From Fragilaria crotonensis (lineage: Eukaryota; Bacillariophyta; Fragilariophyceae; Fragilariales; Fragilariaceae): a stretch of 64,000 nucleotides of DNA. Under the pieces are notes generated by a model, which was given only the letters and a program-made list of their open reading frames with translations, did not search any database and was not told where the DNA came from. Of this stretch, positions 46,420 to 57,593 are shown piece after piece. Position numbers and translations under genes: made by a program. The number at the start of each line of letters is the position of its first letter. The first letter of the stretch is position 1. Where the stretch lies: contig JAKSYS010000021.1 in NCBI GenBank assembly GCA_022925895.1, positions 1 through 64,000 of the forward strand, in the 5' to 3' direction.

Positions 46420-46633
46420 TGATTTGAGGTAACCGGAAGCACTTAGGATCATGCAATTCAAAAGTAGTACGGCATGAAACAGTTAGACTTAGGTAATTAG
46501 GCATAGGAAGTAAATTGTGAGCACCACGACACATGAAACATATGAGTCCCGAATGTACCATACTAGTCACATACTGTACTACCGTAGCATCTCATGAATC
46601 CCGATTCCACGCGCTTATGACGGTATGAAATCA
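46420..46633 (-). repeat. Cop4 5' LTR, 214 bp
   Basis: Partner of 26657-26868. Bounded by the primer site and by the duplicated ATGG at 46634-46637. Confidence 0.94.
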
Positions 46634-47240
46634 ATGGAAAGGAAAACAAAAGCAAAGTACCAGCAACAACTACTCAAACAAAGAGAAGAAAACACCAAGA
46701 AAGTAAATAAGTCTAACACTATCCCAATTGAGATCCCTCAACCTTTTGAAGACACATGGTCACCCTGTGCATCTTCAAGAGGGGTCAAGCTCCTCATATC
46801 CAAAACCTGTGCTTTCTGCCGCATCCTTAAAGGTGCTGACTTCATTGGAGCCTATCTTCAAGCCAAAGTTATTTGATGTCACTTTGTGATCCTGCCACTT
46901 TACCTTGCTTACCACTTCCCAGAATGTGCCAAATACTTTGGAGTCCCACTTCTTCTTGACAAAGGAATCTATGGTCTTGTCTACTCAGGCAAATATTGGA
47001 ACATTGAATTCTCTGAATGGCTAAACTCTCAAGGATTCATTCAATCCCAAGCAGAACCATCCTATTTTGTTTACTATGACAAACATAACCAATGGCTTTG
47101 CCTCCTATTCTTTGTCGATGACATGCTTTATGTTGGAAGCAACGATTCCATTGAGAAATCTTTTGAAGATTCCGTCCGCAACCGCTTTGACTTAAAATTC
47201 CTTGGTCCTGCACAATGGTTCCTGCAAAAGCGCATCCACC
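46634..47240 (+). pseudogene. pol: Cop3 RT continuation
   Basis: RT sequence resumes after Cop4 and runs to the Cop7 insertion. Visible blocks are ISKTCAFCRILKGADFIGAY, LLLDKGIYGLVYSGKYW and the catalytic region LLFFVDDMLYVGSND. The RT connection and RNase H of Cop3 are not in the window. Broken. Confidence 0.82.
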
Positions 47241-47495
47241 TGAATGAATTCTGCCATGAGTGCGGGATATTCGGACACCGGGACAGACCGAAGTATCTTG
47301 GGCTGACGCGAGACGCGTGCCACGTACGCATGCGCGGATGGGACACTTCATCCGCGACATGAGGGAACAAGTCTAGATTAAGCTCACTCTTTTTGTAAAT
47401 AGTCAAGTTGCATGCTGCTACTAGTTGATTACTACATGTCTTAGAGTCGTCCCTGGCAATGGCGGATGCGCCGCTCTTGCGAGGGAATTAACTGA
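47241..47495 (+). repeat. Cop7 5' LTR, 255 bp
   Basis: TGAATG...AACTGA. Same family as the Cop8 LTRs, with a few differences. It abuts Cop3 RT on the left. Confidence 0.93.
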
Positions 47496-47509
47496 GTTTA
47501 TCAGACCCA
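47496..47509 (+). other. Cop7 primer-binding site candidate
   Basis: GTTTATCAGACCCA right after the LTR, as in the other members of this clade. Confidence 0.7.
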
Positions 47510-47534
47510 CGGGCATGTAGCTATGTTGTAGACA

Positions 47535-47837
47535 TTAAATGCTTTCGTCAATGGTTGATGAGGAGGCCTGATCAGCCTCAACAGCAGAAGGAGCGCGGAT
47601 TCTGCGATAATAGTCCTGTGGTCGTGGTGGTCGAATGACCCAGGCCTGCAGCCGTGGCTCGAAGGCGGTAACGCTACCGTCGGCGTGTCGGTGAACGTCT
47701 CCCGAACGCAAAGACCTAACTCCGATGGGGGGGTTCAATGTGAAGCGCCATTTGGCGCCATCACAAGAGAGGGGAAAGACCGACCATAAGAGGCGTTGTT
47801 TCGCTTTCGCCGTAAAAGGTGGTGTAGCGCACGTCAT
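47535..47837 (-). CDS. Antisense leader ORF of Cop7, 100 aa
   Basis: Open from the ATG at 47837 (MTCATPPFTAKAKQRLLWS) to 47535; an upstream in-frame ATG at 47891 would add 18 residues. It lies opposite to gag-pol in the leader, as in Cop1 and Cop2, and shares the block GVRSLRSGDVHRHADGSVTA followed by RLQAWVIRP (Cop1 has RLQMWIARP). Outside that block the two families barely align, so protein-level constraint is the simplest reading of the conserved core. The equivalent frame in Cop8 (from ATG 55245, plus strand) is broken. Confidence 0.5.
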   Translation of the reverse strand: MTCATPPFTAKAKQRLLWSVFPLSCDGAKWRFTLNPPIGVRSLRSGDVHRHADGSVTAFEPRLQAWVIRPPRPQDYYRRIRAPSAVEADQASSSTIDESI

Positions 47838-48218
47838 GATACTAGTATAGTGGTGTTTATGTGAACACGACACTATTTGGTACCAATCCATGCCAGGATT
47901 GGATCTTGGTTGTCTGTCTAGTACAATTTCTACGAGATTGACTTATACTGGACATTTTCCAAACAGTGTTTGTTGTTTAAAAGTCTTGGTAACGGATGGA
48001 TGCTACAAGTATCCTTCAACCGAGAATTTTGATCGGAATGAGTCACGATTGACATACGCGTAATGCTCACGCGTATGAACGTGAAAACCATATGGAAGCG
48101 TACGACGTACGTGTGATGGCCACGCATATGAACACGAGAACCGCACGAGCACGACAATGACTGTTGTGAGTACTCGTTCGGGTTGGTTACCTATTGTTAT
48201 GGGGTCATAGATGTCCGA

Positions 48219-48316
48219 GACACGACTGTTACTTCAAGTTGGGCACGCATGCCTCCACAGACACGACTGTTACTTCAAGTTGGGCACGCATGCCTCCACA
48301 GACACGACTGTTTTTT
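48219..48316 (+). repeat. 41-bp tandem repeat in the Cop7 leader
   Basis: Two full units and part of a third beginning GACACGACTGTTACTTCAAG. The unit contains GGGCACGCATGCC, which has a GCATGC palindrome. The Cop8 leader has the same array in reverse at 54771-54864. Confidence 0.85.
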
Positions 48317-48345
48317 GCGTATGCGCGTGGCCGTTTGTGAGTTTG

Positions 48346-48600
48346 TCAGTTGATTCCCTCGCAAGAGCGGCGCATCCGCCATTGCCAGGGACGACTCTAA
48401 GACATGTAGTAATCAACTAGTAGCAGCATGCAACTTGACTATTTACAAAAAGAGTGAGCTTATTCTAGACTTGTTCCCTCATGCCGCGGATGAAGCGTCC
48501 CATCCGCGCATGCTTACGTGGCACGCGTCTTGCATCAGTGCAAGATACTTCGGTCTGTCCCGGTGTCCGAATATCCCGCACTCATGGCAGAATTCATTCA
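48346..48600 (-). repeat. Cop8 3' LTR, 255 bp
   Basis: Identical by eye to 55583-55837. GTCCCCTCGAGC follows on the plus strand, the complement of the polypurine tract. Confidence 0.95.
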
Positions 48601-48785
48601 GTCCCCTCGAGCTAACCGTCAGAGACGACTAGTTCGACCGAATTCGTCAATGCAGTGGCCGGCCGACTTCGGCTAGTTCGTGGTGGTTCCACGTGTCATC
48701 ACGTGTACATCCACCCATCCGTTTTGGGGTTAGTGGTTCCATAATCATTATGTACTCCACTCGTAACCGCGTCCTTTTGGACCAG

Positions 48786-51700
48786 TCACCAAAGTATACG
48801 CGAGCACAACTCTCTTAGCCGTGGCCCAGGAAGACACTTGGTTAGGACATCCGCCAAGTTGGTTTCTCCGTCCTCCTTAGCGATCCGCACAATACCTGCC
48901 GCTTGCGCTTCGCGCACTCGGTGGTAAGCAATCGCATTGTGTTTCTTCTTCAGAGTTGACTCAGGCTTCGTCGAATTCTTGACGACGGATTCATTATCAC
49001 AAAATACGTTTGTTGGCCCATCCACTTGGACACCCATCATCCGCAGCTTGTAACGCAGTCCTTCAATCATCTCCACTGCAACCTTTGCAGCAATGAACTC
49101 AGATCCAAAGGTCGATGCTTCGACAGTATTTTGCCGTTTCGAATACCAAAGGATAGGTGCTCGATTAATAAAAATCAAAACTCCAGTATGAGAGCGCCGT
49201 GACACGACAACCAGCATGGTCCGCATCAACAAAACAACTCATCGATACCGATTGCCCCTGTAATTCGGGTGCACCTGGCGGCTCTACCGCACGCGCCCGG
49301 GTAGTATTCAGTCCAATCACACTTCTGAAAGCGACTCTCATCAAACACTGGCTCCGTGTCATCGAATACCATGCTTGACCGATTGTATCGTTTCAAGTAC
49401 GCGAAGATGTGGAAAGCTTGGTCGAGATGCCCCCTTCTTGGTGCAGCAAGAAAACGCGACAACATTGCAACATCAACGAGGATATCAACACGCCCAAGTT
49501 CACAGATCCAGCGCAGCACTCCGATCAATCCCTGAAAGTAGTTCGCACGCTTTGCGTCCAGTTCCGGGGTCGTATCAATTTCAGGTCGGTAACCCTGACT
49601 CATAGGCGTCGACACCTTTGTGCTTAGCCGTTCACCAATCTCATCAAGTTCACGTTCAACCTCGGTTACAGCACGCTTTACATAAAGGTCAGAAGACATT
49701 GCCCATCTTACCTTGCTTGGGTTGTCTGCACCGTCGATTGTCCACTTCTTGACTTCGGCACCTAAATATGAGTCAGGTTCCTTCACACTTCCTTTCTTTA
49801 GGGTATACTTGGAGGCGAGGTAGTCCATGACCACTTGCGGTTCGTGCGACACGCACAAAATATCATCCACATAGCAAAGAACATACTCCCAGTATTTGTC
49901 CCCATTCGTCTTCACCTTGGGCCGCATCCATACGTCAGGATCACCTCTGCAACTTACAAAGCCTCCTTCCCGTAACGTGGCCGCCATGTGGTCTCGCCAT
50001 CGAGCACCACTTGACTTCAACCCATAGAGAGCTCGAACAATTAGGACCGGTCGACCAACTTTGTCTGCACCAAACTCCAACCCAGCGGTCGTGTAAACCT
50101 TCTCCTTCGTTGGAGCATTAAGGTATGCCCCCTGCACATCGGCAGAAAGGACATCCAAGTCATTCAGTGCCGCCAGCGTGAAAGCAATTCGTATACTGTC
50201 ACGTGACACCACACTCGAGTACGTAGACTCTTTTGGCGGATCCGTTTGGTGCCCACCGGCCACCAACCGCGCCTTTCTAGTCAAGTCCATCTTGACATCA
50301 AAGATCATGTGACAATCAATTTTCTTGTAGAATTTTGGCACTGCATCATCATCAATGAACTCGAATGCTGGCATGACGTTCTTCATCTCCAATTCGATTG
50401 CCTTCCTCCAAAATCAGTCCCTGTTCGCTCATCGATCTTAAGGGCCTCTGCCACAGTCTTTGGGAGCTCAATGCCAAACTTATGCGTCTTCGCCCAGTAT
50501 CTGGCCTTGACTTTCTTGATTATCCGATCCCTTTACGCAAGACGTTGCGCACCCACCAAGCGAACGCAGGTTCTTCAGCGATCTTGTTGGCGACAGCGTA
50601 CTCCGCAACTTGAATCGGATTTGACTCTTTCAATTCTGACAATGGTACCCAGGTCGTTGAGCCATCCCGCCATTCGACTTGCAACTCCCATCCCCGCGTA
50701 GTGATTCGTGGATGTCTCCGTCCCCGTTTGTCTTCAACAAACCCGTCATCCTTTGACAAGGCATGTCCGTTCGTTCGGTGATCGACAATTTCACTCATCA
50801 CTGCATAACTTCGTCCCTCGTCATCGACCTGGGATAACATGTTTTCGGCAATGAGGTTTGCAGTAATTGCTTCCGTTGATCCGTCTGGAAACTCCACCTC
50901 ATAGAGACGTGAATCCAGTAACGGATTTGCATGGCGCTGCCCAATCGGACGACCATCATGGTCGCGCTTCCTCCCAATCACAGTTGCTTTCTTAGCTTCT
51001 CCACCTTGGGGAAGTAGCACCTGGGCAGTTAAGTATTCATCATAGGACTCAGGGGTATGGTCTTCGACATCTTTGGCGGTGCCATCAAGGTCCCCTGTCC
51101 CTGACTGAACGTCGTCCTCGTCATCTTCGAAGACATCATCAGGAACCTCCGGCATGGAGTCCATTAGGTCTGGGTCGATGTCCTCTGTCTTGAGTCCATC
51201 CCCAATCTTAGACTGGTGGATACCTTCATCCAATTCGGATAGTCGGAGCTTTATATCTGGGTTGGCAAGATCATCCTCACTCAATCCCCAAACAGATTTC
51301 CGCACAATCACCTTCCCAGATCTGGTCAGGATATAAAACGCCATAAGGTCAGTTGAAACCTCGGCAACACCAATCCATCGACCAAACAACTTCTGCTCAA
51401 ACGGGAAGCTGCCAACCGGGTCCCAGTACATGACCGGCTCATACCAATCAAACTGGGCATACTGGGAAATGTCGGGTGTACATCCCAGCACGTCTTCATC
51501 TGGTACCCTTCCTTGAGTTGGGGTATATCAAGGGCCGTCAGTCTTCTTATCGCTGCCACCCACTTTCCACAGTAACACCAAAGTCGCTTCGGTGCCTTGG
51601 AGCGCCGCAAGGTCCTCCGGATCCCGACCTTCAATTCTCGAATCGTTGACTCAGCCAGGTTGGACCACGGACTGTATGGGACAGTTTGTTCTTGCTTGAC

Positions 51701-52987
51701 GCGGAACCGTCTACAAATCTTTCCAAACTCACCGTGGACCTCTTCAGGTGCATTGTCTGTCACAATAGTCTGGGGTATCCCAACCTCTTGAATGAATGGC
51801 ATCAAAGCATTTTGACCAGCCAAGCCTTTGCTTTTCATGGGGTAGAAGTGGTCACTCCCACGACCATTGGTGAACACCTGTGCAGCCAAGTGTCCCTGAC
51901 TGATTGTGTCTTCGAAAACATCGTATCCGAGTACCAGCGCCGCTTAGGTTTGGGAAAGCGAGATGATCAAGCTTCTGACGTACCTTCCTTTCACCCGGTG
52001 CCAAGACATTTCTTATCCCAGATTGTGTTGTCACTTGCAACGTTCTCTTGGCAGTGTCAAGGCCAACTCCCCATCTTCTGGAAAGAATCTCAGGTGTTAA
52101 GGCAGATCGTTTCTCACTAGTTGAAAGGGAAAACAATTTCCGGCTTTCTCCATCCATTGGGTAGACATCATTGTCCGTTCTCCCGGATAAGCCGTCACCG
52201 ACAATGTCATCTACTGCGACGTTGATTGCAGCCACCAACCGGTTCCCAAGAGAGTCATCCTCCAGACCGATGGGAGCGTTCATCGAGCTTAAAGATTTCA
52301 CCGCCGAAACCAACCTCGAAGCATTCCTCACATGATCAGTTGCCAATAACGTTTCGGCAACACTCACGCTGGAAACATATGTCTCCTCCTTTTTGGCAAA
52401 CTGGTCAGAAGAGGGATCCCAGCGCATCGGGGATGTCAATTCAACGTGGGGGTATTGTTCGTATTCTTCCCAAGTGGGTTTACGACTCACGAAACCGGAA
52501 GAGATGCCGTCAAGGGATAAAGGAATTCGCAACTTTGCGGTTGGGTGATAAATTGAATGCGAAGACTTGGAATCAAACTGGCGGGGGTACATCCTCAACC
52601 GTGACTCCATTCGCACGTAGTTGGTTGGGGTTGAGCAGAGTGACATCCACTCGGTCCCCGAAATACAGAGCCTCGTTGATAATGAGGATGTATGGTTGCC
52701 CGTCAGTAGGGTGAATCCACAAAGTCGCAACAGTGGCGATGGAGACATCCGGTATGGGCTTATATTCACCGCTGTAAGGATGAACGGTGACCTGACGACC
52801 TTCGTCAGAGACAAGCAGAGTGTTGCGACCTGCGACACAAGTATCCGCATGAGAATCGAGTTCGGTGCGTGTATCTTCATCGTCCCCGGAGGGTGTCGAT
52901 GCGGATACGCGAAAGACATGTTTCACAAACCGAGAGCAAAGATTAGAAGGGGGGCCCGGCCTCTCGAACATAAGTGGAGACTAACAT
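48786..52987 (-). pseudogene. pol: Cop8 pol
   Basis: Same domain string as Cop1 pol: protease LDSHADTCVAG, N-terminal integrase block RRWGVGLDTAKRTLQVTTQ, core with TDNAPEE and NLAES, chromo-like WELQVEWRDGSTTWVPLS, RT with YVDDI, RNase H with FVDADHAGC and STFGSEF. Broken at several places. Confidence 0.86.
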
Positions 52988-53023
52988 TAGGTCGTCTGTC
53001 TTAACGAGAGCCGGCGCGAGGCA

Positions 53024-54448
53024 TCAAGCCTGCTTCTGCTGCTCACCATGAGCAGCACGACCAAACTGTTTTCCAGCATTGGAAACCACAGGTGTCTTGG
53101 TGCCTTCATTGTCATCAGGGGTGCCTCCTGAGTCGCGACAACGGCAACGCTGCGAGCGTCAGACTTGTCCTTCTTCTCCTTCTTCTTTGCTTCCTCACGG
53201 AGCTGCTTGACTTTCGCCTTCTCAAAGGCTTCAATTTGTTGTAGTCTTTGGCCGAGTATTGGCCAGAATGAATTGCAATGCCACTTGGTGTCTTGTCATC
53301 ATCATTGGACTTCGACTTGTCTTTCTTGTGCTTAGCCTTCTTCTTGTCCTTTTCGACTCCAACCTTAGAGATCTCACGAACATCAGAAGGTGACTTGGTC
53401 CTGGTCTTGGTATTTTCCACTATCGTCTTGAAATACTGCTGGCACACTTCAAAGTTGGTCAACTTTAGTTCATCGCCCATGCAACCTTGAATGGCGGTCT
53501 CCAACTTTGGGTCACGTATCCCAGCCAGAAAATCTGTAACCTTCTTGGTTTCAGCAACTGGCTCTTCCAAAACAACAATTCATTGTGAGCCTGTTGAAGA
53601 CGTGCAACATACTGATCAAATGAGAACTTGCCCTTGCCAGTGTAGGTAGCTGTTGCGAGCATGTTATATGCCTTAGCTTTCCTAGTGGCAATAGCAGACT
53701 TGCCCTCTGCCTGCGACTTCAAAGCCTTGAAAGCTGCACGACCATCGCGCTTCTTGTTAAATGTCTGAAGGAATGGCCATCCCTGTCCCTCCATCACAAA
53801 GGGCTTAAGGATGTCAAACACACGCTTGTTGTCACGAGAAAAGGTTTCACCCTCGAGGACGGAAGTGGCGATCAAGTCATCATCGACTGAATCCCAATTA
53901 TTGCGCGCAAGATCATCTGGCGCCGCCTCATCATTGTCCCGGATGACATAAACAAGCGGGGTCCCCGCCACGACACTCCTCTGCTGAGCAAGGTAAGTCA
54001 TAAACAGTTCAATCCAAGTAGGCCATGCAGTCATTAACATTAACTTTGGCGGTTCCTTTGCATCGTCCCCATCCTTCTTTGCTCGAGCAATCTCCTCCAA
54101 CTCAGTCAATCGATTGAGAAAGCGCGACGAGGTGCGTTCATCGAAAAGAGCGGGGTTTGGAGCATCGCCGCGAAGAAGGGAGTAATCTGCCCACGAGCGT
54201 AGGGCCTTAAACTTCCTAACCGCAAGGTAAGGGAACGTTGGGGACGCGACAGGATCATCGTCGTCATCGACATCAGCCGCCTTTGGCTTCCACCTGGAGA
54301 GGTGCTGAATCATAGTGTCAATCTCTGGAAAAGGTAAGGCAGTTAGATCATTGATGGTACGAATACCTTGGTTTGCAATCAATTCCCGCGTAGGTACATC
54401 AAAACCCAAGCGGGTAAGGCAAGCAGTGAAGGATCTGGCATCAGCCAT
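53024..54448 (-). pseudogene. gag: Cop8 gag
   Basis: The start is the ATG at 54448 (MADARSFTACLTRLGFDVPT). Basic tail KKDKSKSNDDDK and no CCHC knuckle. Almost the same as the Cop7 gag. A few breaks, at least one of them shared with Cop7. Confidence 0.84.
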
Positions 54449-54770
54449 GGTGACAAGTGAGACAGGAGGGTAGTTACCGGGTTAACCGCGTGGTTTGCAA
54501 ATTTGGCAAAATTGTGAGCCCCAGGCCCTCGGGTGCATGTACGTGTTCCTGGTACGTTCCCTACGTAGGAATACTTTGCACGTACACGTCCAATCCTGTT
54601 TGCTGTGAGTCACACGGGTAGATTCACAAGAACTCCCTAAGTACTCCGTTGCCGCGGATGACGCATTCGTGACAAATGGCTGACATACGCGTCACGCATT
54701 GGTCACACGGATGAGAGTACTTAGGAATCTCGCAGACCAAACGCACAAACGGCCACGCGCATACGCAAAA

Positions 54771-54864
54771 ACAGTCGTGTCTGTGAAGGCATGCGTGCCC
54801 AACTTGAAGTAACAGTCGTGTCTGTGGAGGCATGCGTGCCCAACTTGAAGTAACAGTCATGTCT
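54771..54864 (-). repeat. 41-bp tandem repeat in the Cop8 leader
   Basis: Reverse-complement counterpart of 48219-48316 with the same copy number and single-base differences. Confidence 0.82.
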
Positions 54865-55568
54865 CGGACATCTATGACCCCATAACAATAGGTAACCAAC
54901 CCGAACGAGTACTCACAACAGTCATTGTCGTGCTCGTGCGGTTCTCGTGTTCATATGCGTGGCCATCACACGTACGTCGTACGCTTCCATATGGTTTTCA
55001 CGTTCATACGCGTGAGCATTACGCGTATGTCAATCGTGACTCATTCCGATCAAAATTCTCGGTTGAAGGATACTTATGGCATCCATTCGTTACCAAGTTA
55101 TGTAAACAACAAACTCTGTTCGGAAAATGTCCAGTATAAGTCAATCTCGTAGAAATTGTACTAGACAGACAACCAAGATCCAATCCTGGCATGGATTGGT
55201 ACCAAATAGTGTCGTGTTCACATAAACACCACTATACTAGTATCATGACGTGCGCTACACCACCTTTTACGGCGAAAGCGAAACAACGCCTCTTATGGTC
55301 GGTCTTTCTCTCTTATGATGGCGCCAAATGGCGCTTCACATTGAACCCCCATCGGAGTTAGGTCTTTGCGTTCGGGAGACGTTCACCGACACGCCGACGG
55401 TAGCGTTACCGTCTTCGAGCCACGGCTGCAGGCCTGGATCATTCGACCACCACGACCACAGGACTATTATCGCAGAATCCGCGCTCCTTCTGCTGTTGAG
55501 GCTGATCAGGCCTCCTCATCAACCATTGACGAAAGCATTTAATGTCTACAACATAGCTACATGCCTGT

Positions 55569-55582
55569 TGGGTCTGATAAAC
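55569..55582 (-). other. Cop8 primer-binding site candidate
   Basis: GTTTATCAGACCCA on the minus strand, adjoining the 5' LTR end AACTGA. Confidence 0.7.
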
Positions 55583-55837
55583 TCAGTTGATTCCCTCGCA
55601 AGAGCGGCGCATCCGCCATTGCCAGGGACGACTCTAAGACATGTAGTAATCAACTAGTAGCAGCATGCAACTTGACTATTTACAAAAAGAGTGAGCTTAT
55701 TCTAGACTTGTTCCCTCATGCCGCGGATGAAGCGTCCCATCCGCGCATGCTTACGTGGCACGCGTCTTGCATCAGTGCAAGATACTTCGGTCTGTCCCGG
55801 TGTCCGAATATCCCGCACTCATGGCAGAATTCATTCA
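55583..55837 (-). repeat. Cop8 5' LTR, 255 bp
   Basis: Partner of 48346-48600. Followed by TTTG at 55838-55841, which duplicates 48342-48345. Confidence 0.95.
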
Positions 55838-56003
55838 TTTGGTCTGCGAGGCTCCTAAGTACCTTCATCCGCGTGACCAGTGCGTGACGCGTATGTCAGC
55901 CATTTGTCACGAATGCGTCATCCGCGGCAACGGAGTACTTAGGGAGTTCTTGTGAATCTACCCGTGTGACTCACAGCAAACAGGATTGGACGTGTACGTG
56001 CAA

Positions 56004-56028
56004 GGTACTCCTACGTAGGGAATGTACC
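56004..56028. other. Palindrome upstream of Cop7 gag
   Basis: GGTAC, then CTACGTAG in the centre, then GTACC, ending 103 nt before the gag ATG. It is the positional counterpart of 6262-6283 and 16347-16368 in the other family. Cop8 has a related one near 54551-54574. Confidence 0.5.
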
Positions 56029-56130
56029 AGGAACACGTACATGTGCCCGAGTGCCTGGAGCTCACAATTTTGCCAAATTTGCAAACCACGCGGTTAATCC
56101 GGTAACTACCCTCCTGTCTCACTTGTCACC

Positions 56131-57557
56131 ATGGCTGATGCCAGATCCTTCACTGCTTGCCTTACCCGCTTGGGCTTTGACATACCCACGCGGGAATTGA
56201 TTGCAAACCAAGGTATTCGTACCATCAATGATCTAATTGCCTTACCTTTTCCAGAGATTGACACTATGATTCAGCACCTCTCCAGGTGGAAGCCAAAGGC
56301 GGCTGATGTCGATGACGACGATGATCCTGTCGCGTCCCCAACGTTCCCTTACCTTGCAGTTAGGAAGTTTAAGGCCCTACGTTCGTGGGCAGATTACTCC
56401 CTTCTTCGCGGCGATGCCCCAAACCCCACTCTTTTCGATGAACGCACCTCGTCGCGCTTTCTCAATCGATTGACAGAGTTGGAGGAGATTGCTCGAGCAA
56501 AGAAGGATGGGGACGATGCGAAGGAACCGCCAAAGTTAATGTTAATGACTGCATGGCCTACTTGGATTGAACTGTTTATGACTTACCTTGCTCAGCAGAG
56601 GAGTGTCGTGGCGGGGACCCCGCTTGTTTATGTCATCCGGGACAATGATGAGGCGGCGCCAGATGATCTTGCGCGCAATAATTGGGATTCAGTCGATGAT
56701 GACTTGATCGCCACTTCCGTCCTTGAGGGTGAAACCTTTTCTCGTGACAACAACCGTGTGTTTGACATCCTTAAGCCCTTTGTGATGGAGGGACAGGGAT
56801 GGCCATTCCTTCAGACATTTAACAAGAAGCGCGATGGTCGTGCAGCTTTCAAGGCTTTGAAGTCGCAGGCAGAGGGCAAGTCTGCTATTGCCACTAGGAA
56901 AGCTAAGGCATATAACATGCTCGCAACAGCTACCTACACTGGCAAGGGCAAGTTCTCATTTGATCAGTATGTTGCACGTCTTCAACAGGCTCACAATGAA
57001 TTGTTGTTTTGGAAGAGCCAGTTGCTGAAACCAAGAAGGTTACAGATTTTCTGGCTGGGATACGGACCCAAAGTTGAGACCGCCATTCAAGGTTGCATGG
57101 GCGATGAACTAAAGTTGACCAACTTTGAAGTGTGCCAGCAGTATTTCAAGACGATTGTGGAAAATACCAAGACCAGGACCAAGTCACCTTCTGATGTTCG
57201 TGAGATCTCTAAGGTTGGAGTCGAAAAGGACAAGAAGAAGGCTAAGCACAAGAAAGACAAGTCGAAGTCCAATGATGATGACAAGACACCAAGTGGCATT
57301 GCATTCATTCTGGCCAATACTCGGCCAAAGATTACAACAAATTGAAGCCTTTTGAGAAGGCGAAAGTCAAGCAGCTCCGTGAGGAAGCAAAGAAGAAGGA
57401 GAAGAAGGACAAGTCTGACGCTTGCAGCGTTGCCGTTGTCGCGACTCAGGAGGAGGCACCCCCTGATGACAATGAAGGCACCAAGACACCTGTGGTTTCC
57501 AATGCTGGAAAACAGTTTGGTCGCGCTGCTCATGGTGAGCAGCAGAAGCAGGCTTGA
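56131..57557 (+). pseudogene. gag: Cop7 gag
   Basis: The start is the ATG at 56131 in ACCATGG context (MADARSFTACLTRLGFDIPT). Body and basic tail match Cop8 gag with only a few amino-acid differences. Pol begins at 57594 in the same register as the gag end. About two breaks. Confidence 0.84.
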
Positions 57558-57593
57558 TGCCTCGCGCCGGCTCTCGTTAAGACAGACGACCTA

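Larger units (their letters stand above)
26657..46633 (-). mobile_element. Cop4: copia-type LTR element holding Cop5 and Cop6
   Basis: LTRs of 212 bp (26657-26868) and 214 bp (46420-46633), TGATTT...AAATCA, are flanked by the 4-bp duplication ATGG (26653-26656 and 46634-46637). They differ by one substitution and a 2-bp indel, so it is a young insertion. The net length without guests is about 7.0 kb. Gag is open and both halves of pol are open, so apart from the two insertions the element looks nearly whole. It sits in the RT of Cop3. Confidence 0.94.
48346..55837 (-). mobile_element. Cop8: copia-type LTR element with identical LTRs, inside the Cop7 leader
   Basis: Both LTRs are 255 bp and identical by eye. 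The flanking 4-bp duplication is TTTG. Length is 7,492 bp. Parts in element order: 5' LTR 55583-55837, primer site 55569-55582, leader, gag, pol, polypurine tract at 48601-48612, 3' LTR 48346-48600. It inserted into a near-identical relative in opposite orientation. By its LTRs it is one of the youngest insertions here, yet gag and pol contain about six breaks. Confidence 0.95.

Noticed and set aside
48219-48316. CRISPR-like repeat-spacer array
   Set aside because: The units are contiguous tandem copies without spacers, inside a eukaryotic retroelement leader.
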